In this document: one piece after another, positions 1-6,714 of the stretch
Position numbering within the stretch: position 1 is the first letter of the stretch
Layout: every line of letters begins with the position of its first letter
Assembly: GCA_903933395.1 (NCBI GenBank)
Contig: CAIZKA010000229.1
Coordinates: 1-11,410 of the forward strand
Direction of reading: 5' to 3'
Length of the DNA: 11,410 nt
Source of the DNA: an uncultured beta proteobacterium
Lineage (GTDB): Bacteria; Pseudomonadota; Gammaproteobacteria; Burkholderiales; Rhodocyclaceae
Made by a program: the position numbers and the translations under genes
Notes under the pieces: generated by a model
Seen by the model: only the letters and a program-made list of their open reading frames with translations
Databases searched by the model: none
Told to the model about the DNA's origin: nothing

Positions 1-278
1 AAGTCCTCGTGGCCTGGCGTGTCGAGCAGGTTGACCATGCATTCGCGGTAGGGAAACTGCATGACCGAACTGGTGACCGAAATGCCGCGCTGCTTTTCCA
101 GTTCCATCCAGTCCGAGGTGGCGTGGCGCGAAGCCTTGCGCGCACGGACTTCGCCGGCGACCTGAATCGCGCCGCCGAACCACAGCAGCTTTTCCGTGAG
201 CGTGGTCTTGCCCGCGTCGGGGTGCGAAATGATGGCGAAGGTGCGGCGGCGGGCGGTTTCGAGGTCGAGCTGGGACAC
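1..278 (-). CDS. prfC: Peptide chain release factor 3 (RF3), N-terminal part, cut by window edge
   Basis: RF3 is the ribosome-bound GTPase that recycles RF1/RF2 after termination in the cytoplasm. The 92 visible codons hold the start of the GTPase domain: the P-loop HPDAGKTT at residues 19-26, the switch I stretch RGISVTSS at 64-71 and the G3 motif DTPGHED at 86-92. The block AIISHPDAGKTTLTEKLL and the stretch RARKASRHATSDWMELEKQR are typical of RF3 rather than of EF-G. The start is a GTG at 278 (VSQLDLETARRRTF), chosen because the known family N-terminus aligns there and no ATG precedes it in frame; no clear Shine-Dalgarno is visible. A promoter at 310-338 gives a leader of about 25 bases. 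The gene follows recJ on the same strand but is separated from it by a palindromic repeat. The remaining three quarters or more of the protein lie left of the window. Confidence 0.95.
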   Translation of the reverse strand, partial: MSQLDLETARRRTFAIISHPDAGKTTLTEKLLWFGGAIQVAGEVRARKASRHATSDWMELEKQRGISVTSSVMQFPYRECMVNLLDTPGHED

Positions 279-309
279 GGCGGCGGGGATATCGTTGCGA
301 AGGGCCGCG

Positions 310-338
310 ATTATACGGTGCCGGCTGAAAGTTCCCAA
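310..338 (-). promoter_or_regulatory. Sigma70-type promoter for prfC
   Basis: On the minus strand the -35 box TTGGGA (333-338) is followed after exactly 17 bases by a perfect -10 box TATAAT (310-315). Transcription would start near 303, about 25 bases before the GTG start of prfC. The consensus -10 box and ideal spacing in a GC-rich background make this the best promoter in the window. It is a sequence call only. Confidence 0.7.
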
Positions 339-432
339 AGGGACGCACCGCGCTGGCGATGGCGATACGGAGCTCGACTAGAGTAATCGCCTGAATTCGT
401 ATAGCGCACGCCGCTGACATTTCCCCGCCAGG

Positions 433-504
433 CGTCATCCCGGGCTTGACCCGGGATCCAGTCTTGCGTCGAAAGCCTGGATTCCGGCGTTCGCCGGAAT
501 GACG
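433..504. repeat. 72-bp two-hairpin palindromic repeat (REP/dRS3-like), copy 1
   Basis: The element begins CGTCAT and ends with the complement ATGACG. Its left half is a hairpin with an 8-bp perfect stem (437-444 with 450-457, loop CTTGA). Its right half is a hairpin with a 9-bp stem (481-489 with 492-500). Between them, CCAG at 458-461 complements CTGG at 477-480, so the whole element is also one long imperfect inverted repeat. It lies between the recJ stop and the prfC promoter, where it may end or buffer recJ transcription. A related copy is at 10121-10189. Elements of this general shape (short mirror hairpins beginning GTCATTCC or GTCATCCC and reading into GGAATCCAG) are common intergenic repeats in proteobacteria; their function is not settled. 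Confidence 0.85.
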
Positions 505-561
505 GAAACAATGGATGCCTGTCGATCGGAAGTCGGCGCTGGCGATACGGCGCCGCGACGC

Positions 562-2273
<1,712 letters not shown>

Positions 2274-2277
<4 letters not shown>

Positions 2278-3284
2278 GCCGTTGCCAATTCGGTCAGCGC
2301 GCGCGGTTTGCGCCAGAACTTCCACAAGTCGTGGCGGCTGAGTTGCACTTCCGCAGCGCCGGGATCGCCGGGGGCGATCAGGCGCAAGGCGCCCAGGCGG
2401 CCGCCGCGCAGGGCCTCGAGCGCGGGTACCAGCCAGCCGGCTTCGAAGCGTGCCAGTTCGTCGCGCCAGACGATGGCATCGCCGCTGCGTGCCGGCTGTT
2501 CCAGGGCATCGAAGAGGGCCAGCGGCCTCTTTGCCGCGGCGCTCGTGAAGGCGGCGGGCAGCGTTGCGCCCTCGATCTGCAACAGGCGGGCGATGCCGCG
2601 CGCCACCGGGTCGTTGCTCCAGAGCGCGTCGTGCGCGGCGGCGCCGGCCCGATTGTCAAAAGCCGGCAGGCGACCGCCACCCCAGGGCCACAGCGAATTG
2701 ACCACCGGCAATCCGGCGGCGGCGCGGACCTGATTCACCGGATGGGCATGCAAGACCATCTGCGCCTCGTTGAGCGCATGGCGCCATGGGGCATAGGGGA
2801 TGTCCAGCGGCAGGGGCAAGGCGGCCCGGCTGGTGGCGTCGGGCAAGTCCCGGAATTCCGGCGCACCGGCCGCGAGGCGCAGGTTCCAGCGCTCCGGGGA
2901 AAGCACTTCGAGGTGTCCCAGCGCGGCAAAAGTCGGCGCCAGCGCCACGGCGAGGGCCGCCGCTTCTTCTGCGGTCAGCCGCAGCCGCTGCGGATCGTCG
3001 ACGATCAGGCTTCGATCGTGGAAATTCAGGCGTACCGGATCGAGGCACAGCCAGTCTGTTTCGCCGGGATGTTCGTGCAACTCGAGCCGGCGCAAGGCCG
3101 CGGCGGGGAGCGGAGCGCTCAGGGTGCTTGCATCGGCGAGAACGTCGGCTGTACTCCGCGGCGGAAGCCGGCGCAACCGGCCGCGTCCGAGCAGGGTGGT
3201 GAAGGCGGGCAGGGGCAGGTCACAAGTGAGATCCGCGAGCGCCTGGCGCGTCCAGATGAGGCCAGGCACGATGAGCGTCAGCAT
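2274..3284 (-). CDS. RpfE-type conserved protein (phosphoglycerate-mutase-like annotation), unknown function
   Basis: The 336-residue protein begins MLTLIVPGLIWTRQALADL and has the conserved-looking block HAHPVNQVRAAAGLP (180-194) followed by VNSLWPWGGGRLP (195-207). I recognise this as the family annotated as regulatory protein RpfE type or predicted phosphoglycerate mutase; in Xanthomonas the rpf cluster also places rpfE beside recJ. No signal peptide or membrane segment is seen, so a cytoplasmic location is likely. I see no classical phosphoglycerate mutase active-site motif, so an enzymatic name is not justified. Its stop shares the ATGA with the recJ start, which links the two genes translationally. 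The start at 3284 has no clear Shine-Dalgarno; only 39 bp separate it from the divergent lolC start. The role is unknown and any link to quorum sensing is inference from the name only. Confidence 0.8.
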
Positions 3285-3289
3285 GGCCG

Positions 3290-3301
3290 CATGTTAACAT
3301 G
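3290..3301. promoter_or_regulatory. Perfect 12-bp palindrome in the divergent RpfE/lolC gap
   Basis: CATGTTAACATG is a perfect inverted repeat placed within the 39 bp between two divergent start codons. It lies 22 bases upstream of the lolC start and 5 bases upstream of the RpfE-type start. Its position suits an operator or a small shared control site, but no regulator is identified and a palindrome of this length could be chance. Confidence 0.35.
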
Positions 3302-3323
3302 GCCCGCCAACCCAATTTATCGA

Positions 3324-4577
3324 ATGAACTACGAACTCCTCATCGGATTGCGCTACACGCGCGCCCAGCCGCGCGAAGGCGTCGCCAACCGCTTCATCTC
3401 CTTCATCGCGCTGATTTCCATGCTCGGGCTGGCGCTCGGCGTGGCGGCGTTGATCGTGGTGCTGTCGGTGATGAACGGCTTCCAGAAGGAACTGCGCGAA
3501 CGCATCCTCGGCGTCGTTTCCCATATCCAGATCAGCAGCCCGGGCGGCGAAATCGCCGACTGGAGCAAGGTGGTGCAGGGGGCGGCGCAGCATCCACGGG
3601 TCAAGGCGGCGGCGCCCTTCGTCCAGGCCCAGGGCATGTTGAGCTTCGACGGCCAGGTGCGCGGCATGATGGTGCGCGGCATCGTCCCCGAGGCCGAGGA
3701 CAAGGTCGCCGATTTCGGCAGCTACATGAAGTCGGGCAAGTTAGATTCCTTGCGGGCCGGCGAATTCGGCATCGTTCTCGGCAGCGAACTGGCGCGCGCG
3801 CTGCGGGCCGTCCCCGGCGACAAGGTCACGCTGCTGGCGCCGCAGGGCCTGGTCACCCCGGCCGCGATCCTGCCGCGGGTCAAGCAGTTCCGCGTGACCG
3901 GCATTTTCGAAGCCGGCATGTTCGAATTCGATTCCGGCCTGGCGCTGATCCACATGAGCGACGCGCAGAAGCTCTACCGCATGGACGATCGAGTTTCCGG
4001 GGTGCGGCTCAAGGTCGACGACCTCTTCGCCGCGCCGAAGATCGGCCGCGAGCTGCTGCGCTTTCTCGATCCCGATGCATGGGTCAGCGACTGGACGCGC
4101 AGCCACGCCAACTTCTTCCGCGCCGTGGAAATCGAAAAGCGCATGATGTTCCTGATCCTGCTCCTGATCGTCGCCGTGGCGGCTTTCAACATCGTCTCGA
4201 CGCTGGTCATGGCCGTCACCGACAAGCGCGCCGACATCGCCATCCTGCGCACGCTGGGCGCGAGTCCCGGCAGCATCATGGCGATCTTCATCGTGCAGGG
4301 TGTCCTGATCGGAACGGTGGGGTTGGCCGCCGGCATCGGCGGCGGAGTTGCGCTTGCGCTCAACATCGACGTGGTCGTGCCGGCGCTGGAACGCCTGCTG
4401 GGCATGCAGTTCCTCGCCAAGGACGTGTATTACATCAGCGAGCTGCCTTCCGACCTGCACTGGGCGGACGTCGGCACCATCGGCGTCGTGTCCTTCGTCC
4501 TCACCCTGCTGGCGACGCTGTACCCGAGCTGGCGCGCCTCGCGCACGCAACCGGCGGAGGCGCTGCGCTATGAGTGA
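3324..4577 (+). CDS. lolC: Lipoprotein-releasing ABC transporter permease, LolC/LolE (LolF) family
   Basis: This inner-membrane permease works with LolD to extract outer-membrane lipoproteins and hand them to periplasmic LolA. The 417-residue protein has the family topology: membrane segment 1 at about 24-49, a large periplasmic domain at about 50-273, then segments at about 274-297, 318-348 and 382-401. MNYELLIGLRYTRA at the N-terminus and SVMNGFQKELRERILG at 48-63 are hallmarks. In the periplasmic domain LVTPAAILPR (176-185) resembles the LolA-binding Hook of E. coli LolC, with TP, four residues, then P. The ATG at 3324 is chosen because the family begins MNYEL; an in-frame ATG at 3291 would add 11 residues, and neither has a clear Shine-Dalgarno. 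The stop overlaps the lolD start by 8 bases. Only one LolC/E-like gene is in the operon, so it may act as a LolF-type homodimer or pair with a LolE encoded elsewhere. Confidence 0.95.
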   Translation: MNYELLIGLRYTRAQPREGVANRFISFIALISMLGLALGVAALIVVLSVMNGFQKELRERILGVVSHIQISSPGGEIADWSKVVQGAAQHPRVKAAAPFVQAQGMLSFDGQVRGMMVRGIVPEAEDKVADFGSYMKSGKLDSLRAGEFGIVLGSELARALRAVPGDKVTLLAPQGLVTPAAILPRVKQFRVTGIFEAGMFEFDSGLALIHMSDAQKLYRMDDRVSGVRLKVDDLFAAPKIGRELLRFLDPDAWVSDWTRSHANFFRAVEIEKRMMFLILLLIVAVAAFNIVSTLVMAVTDKRADIAILRTLGASPGSIMAIFIVQGVLIGTVGLAAGIGGGVALALNIDVVVPALERLLGMQFLAKDVYYISELPSDLHWADVGTIGVVSFVLTLLATLYPSWRASRTQPAEALRYE

Positions 4578-5271
4578 TCCGGAAATGACAACTCCGGCGC
4601 GGGAGACGGTTCTCGAGTGCAGCGGCCTGAGCAAGGTCTTCCACCAGGGCCAGACCGATGTTCCGGTGCTGACCGGTGTTGACCTGAAAGTCGGCGCCGG
4701 CGACACGGTGGCCATCGTCGGCGCCAGCGGTTCGGGCAAGAGCACCTTGCTGCATCTGCTGGGCGGACTGGACACGCCGACCGCGGGCACGGTGTTGCTG
4801 CATGGCAGCGACCTGGCTCAGGTCGGCGAGGCGGAACGCGGGCGGCTGCGCAACCGCAGCCTCGGTTTCGTCTATCAGTTCCACCACCTGCTGATGGAAT
4901 TTACGGCCGTGGAAAATGTCGCCATGCCGCTCCTGATCCGGCGCATGGAGCGCGCCGAAGCGGAAGCGCAGGCACGGGCAGTGCTGGAGCGGGTCGGCCT
5001 CGGTCACCGTTTCCGCCACCGTCCGGGCGAACTGTCGGGCGGTGAGCGCCAGCGCGTTGCGGTGGCGCGCGCCCTGGTTACCCGTCCGGATTGCCTGCTG
5101 GCCGACGAGCCGACCGGGAATCTCGATCGCGGCGCCGCCGACGCGGTGTTCGGTTTGCTGCTGGAGCTTTGTCGCGAGCATGGGGCGGCGCTGATCCTGG
5201 TGACCCATGACCTCGATCTGGCGGCACGGGCCGGCAGGGTGCTGCACCTGCAGGACGGCGTGCTGGTCTAA
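4570..5271 (+). CDS. lolD: Lipoprotein-releasing system ATP-binding protein LolD
   Basis: LolD is the cytoplasmic ATPase that drives LolC/E. The 233-residue length equals that of E. coli LolD. Walker A GASGSGKST is at 51-59, the Q-loop block YQFHHLL at 102-108 (a LolD trademark), the ABC signature LSGGERQR at 155-162, Walker B CLLADEP at 175-181 with catalytic E180, and the H-loop histidine at 213. ENVAMPLLIRR (115-125) also matches the family. The ATG at 4570 lies inside the end of lolC in another frame, an 8-base overlap that suggests coupling. At its 3' end the TAA overlaps the TAG of the convergent DUF2062 gene, leaving no room for a terminator between them. Confidence 0.97.
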   Translation: MSDPEMTTPARETVLECSGLSKVFHQGQTDVPVLTGVDLKVGAGDTVAIVGASGSGKSTLLHLLGGLDTPTAGTVLLHGSDLAQVGEAERGRLRNRSLGFVYQFHHLLMEFTAVENVAMPLLIRRMERAEAEAQARAVLERVGLGHRFRHRPGELSGGERQRVAVARALVTRPDCLLADEPTGNLDRGAADAVFGLLLELCREHGAALILVTHDLDLAARAGRVLHLQDGVLV

Positions 5272-5828
5272 GGGCTGTCGGGTCCTGCGACCCGGTGCCG
5301 TCGCCGCCGCTGGTGCCAGACGCGCACCAGATAGAAGCGCCAGGCCACGCGTACCAGGGCATAGCCGGCCAGGGCCAGGCCCGTGGCGAGCAGCAGCAAG
5401 CCCAGCGCCAGCGGCGCGCCGAGTCCGGCCATCCAGTCCATGAGCGCCCGGGTCCATTCGACGATGCTCTGGTTTCCCCACTCGGGCGGCGGCACAAAAC
5501 GCGCGCCTTGACCCGGCAACACCCACTGGCCGATGGCGAAGGCGGCGACGTAGAGCGGCACGATGGTGAAGGGATTGGTGTAGATCGTGGTCAGCATCGC
5601 CAGCGGCAGATTGACGCGGAAGATCACCGCGCAGATCGCCGCCCCGAGCATCTGCAGCGGCCCGGGTATCAAACCGCAGAACATGCCGGCGGCGACGGCG
5701 CCGGCCGCCGAACGGCGGTTCAGGTCCCATAGCCGCGGATGCAGCAGGGTGTTCTCGAAGGGAGCCAGCCAGCGGTTGCCGCGGATTGCCTCGTGGTCGG
5801 GGAGGAACCTGCGGATCTGATGGCGCAT
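5268..5828 (-). CDS. DUF2062 domain membrane protein
   Basis: The 186-residue protein carries the DUF2062 pattern: a charged N-terminus, PFENTLLHPRLWDLNRRSAA (23-42), GMFCGLIPGPLQML (48-61) and a TTIYTNPFTIVPLY block (80-93). Hydrophobic segments lie at about 41-70, 75-102 and 137-165, so it is an integral inner-membrane protein with a basic C-terminal tail (RRRRHR, 174-179). The family's biochemical function is not established to my knowledge. The ATG at 5828 is chosen because the domain starts there; the open frame upstream overlaps the FAH-family gene and has no protein-like content. It lies 29 bp after that gene on the same strand, so the two are probably co-transcribed. No strong Shine-Dalgarno is visible. 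Its stop overlaps the lolD stop. Confidence 0.88.
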   Translation of the reverse strand: MRHQIRRFLPDHEAIRGNRWLAPFENTLLHPRLWDLNRRSAAGAVAAGMFCGLIPGPLQMLGAAICAVIFRVNLPLAMLTTIYTNPFTIVPLYVAAFAIGQWVLPGQGARFVPPPEWGNQSIVEWTRALMDWMAGLGAPLALGLLLLATGLALAGYALVRVAWRFYLVRVWHQRRRRHRVAGPDSP

Positions 5829-5857
5829 GCGCTGCCCCGAAGAGTGGCCGCCTCGCC

Positions 5858-6556
5858 TCAGGCGATGCGGATGGCCAGTTCGCCGATGCCAGCCACGCCG
5901 CCCGTCACCAGGTCGCCCCTGACCACCGGGCCGACGCCTTCCGGCGTGCCGGTGAAAATCAGGTCGCCGGGACACAGCTCGAAATACTTCGAAAGATGCG
6001 CGATGGTTTCCGGCACCGACCAGATCAGGTCGGCAAGGTCGCCCTCCTGTTTCAGCGTGCCATTCACCGTGAGCCAGACCCGGCCGGACGCCGGATGGCC
6101 GCAACGGCTGGCGGGCACGATGGGCGTGATCGGCGCCGACTGGTCGAAAGCCTTGCCCAGTTCCCAGGGCCGGCCTTTGTCGCGCAGGGCGAACTGCAGG
6201 TCGCGGCGCGTCATGTCGAAACCGGCCGCGTAGCCCCAGACGTGATCGTTGGCGCCTGCGGCAGCAATGTCGCGGCCGCCCTTGCCGATGGCCACGACCA
6301 GTTCGACTTCGTGGTGATAGTTGGCGGTTTGCGGCGGATAGGCGATATCGGTCGTGACGCCGGGCGCTACCGGTACGACGGCATCGGCCGGTTTGCAGAA
6401 GAAGAAGGGCGGCTCGCGATCCGGGTCGGAGCCCATCTCGCGCGCATGCGCCGCGTAGTTGCGGCCGACGCAATAAATGCGCCGCACCGGGAAGCTGTCG
6501 CCGCTGCCGGCGACGGGCACGGCGGGTTGGGGGGCGGGCGGAATGACGTAGTTCAT
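5858..6556 (-). CDS. Fumarylacetoacetate hydrolase family protein (fumarylpyruvate-hydrolase-like)
   Basis: Members of this family hydrolyse C-C bonds of acylpyruvates such as fumarylpyruvate, or decarboxylate oxaloacetate, using a divalent metal. The 232 residues form a single FAH C-terminal-type domain. IYCVGRNYAAHAREMG (27-42) is the conserved entry motif, and the predicted metal ligands are E83, E85 (HHEVELVVAIG) and D114 (GYAAGFDMTRRDLQ); FTGTPEGVGP (201-210) is the conserved C-terminal loop. It most resembles proteins annotated as fumarylpyruvate hydrolase, but no gentisate pathway gene is nearby, so the substrate is open. Residue 54 is Cys in FFFCKPADAV, where I recall Met as usual. 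The ATG at 6556 is preferred to one at 6592 because AGGAG at 6562-6566 lies five bases upstream. DUF2062 follows in the same probable operon. Confidence 0.88.
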   Translation of the reverse strand: MNYVIPPAPQPAVPVAGSGDSFPVRRIYCVGRNYAAHAREMGSDPDREPPFFFCKPADAVVPVAPGVTTDIAYPPQTANYHHEVELVVAIGKGGRDIAAAGANDHVWGYAAGFDMTRRDLQFALRDKGRPWELGKAFDQSAPITPIVPASRCGHPASGRVWLTVNGTLKQEGDLADLIWSVPETIAHLSKYFELCPGDLIFTGTPEGVGPVVRGDLVTGGVAGIGELAIRIA

Positions 6557-6561
6557 AGCGA

Positions 6562-6567
6562 CTCCTG
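6562..6567 (-). promoter_or_regulatory. Ribosome binding site of the FAH-family gene
   Basis: CAGGAG on the minus strand with a five-base spacer to the ATG at 6556. It decides the start in favour of 6556 rather than the in-frame ATG at 6592. Confidence 0.7.
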
Positions 6568-6580
6568 AGGGTTGGTCGCA

Positions 6581-6586
6581 ATTATC
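6581..6586 (-). promoter_or_regulatory. Possible -10 box for the FAH-family gene
   Basis: GATAAT on the minus strand is a five-of-six match to the sigma70 -10 box, 25 bases upstream of the start codon. No convincing -35 box is found 16-18 bases further upstream, so this is a weak call. Confidence 0.3.
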
Positions 6587-6618
6587 GCTCACCGCCGGCC
6601 TGCAGCAGTTAACGTGAC

Positions 6619-6711
6619 GCCGGGGACAAACCCCACAAGGGGATACCGTCCCCGGCTTCCGCCGGGGACAAACCCCACAAGGGGATACCGTCCCCGGCTT
6701 CCGCCGGGGAC
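6619..6711. repeat. 42-bp tandem palindromic repeat, two full units plus a 9-base partial, upstream of comEC
   Basis: Two identical 42-bp units (6619-6660 and 6661-6702) are followed by GCCGGGGAC (6703-6711), the first 9 bases of a third. Within each unit GCCGGGGAC pairs perfectly with GTCCCCGGC, and CCCC pairs with GGGG around ACAA. Across each unit boundary GTCCCCGGC-TTCC-GCCGGGGAC is again a perfect hairpin. The array therefore has five arms that can pair in two exclusive registers. It ends 3 bases before the comEC start codon, and the only Shine-Dalgarno-like string there (GGGGA, 6706-6710) is part of the last arm. Confidence 0.92.
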
Positions 6712-6714
6712 ATA

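Larger units (their letters stand above)
279..561. other. Intergenic region recJ-prfC
   Basis: This gap lies between the recJ stop and the prfC start, both read leftward. It holds the palindromic repeat at 433-504 and the prfC promoter at 310-338. The 10-base string GGCGATACGG occurs twice, at 361-370 and 541-550, flanking the repeat. Nothing else coding is supported: reading frames across it only translate the repeat. Confidence 0.7.

Noticed and set aside
361..550. Ten-base direct repeats GGCGATACGG flanking the recJ-prfC repeat as possible target-site duplications
   Set aside because: They lie 62 and 36 bases away from the element ends, and short GC-rich decamers recur by chance.
2331..3323. 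A long open frame extending lolC upstream by about 330 codons
   Set aside because: It is antisense to the RpfE-type gene, its composition is low-complexity Gly/Arg/Gln, and LolC proteins start at MNYEL (3324).
3741..4790. 349-codon reading frame antisense to lolC/lolD
   Set aside because: Same GC-driven artefact; no recognisable domain, and both sense genes are certain.
5829..6581. Open frame extending the DUF2062 gene upstream
   Set aside because: It overlaps the FAH-family gene in another frame and is Arg/Pro-rich without domain content.
6619..6711. Possible CRISPR array
   Set aside because: Units are directly adjacent with no variable spacers, and each is itself palindromic.
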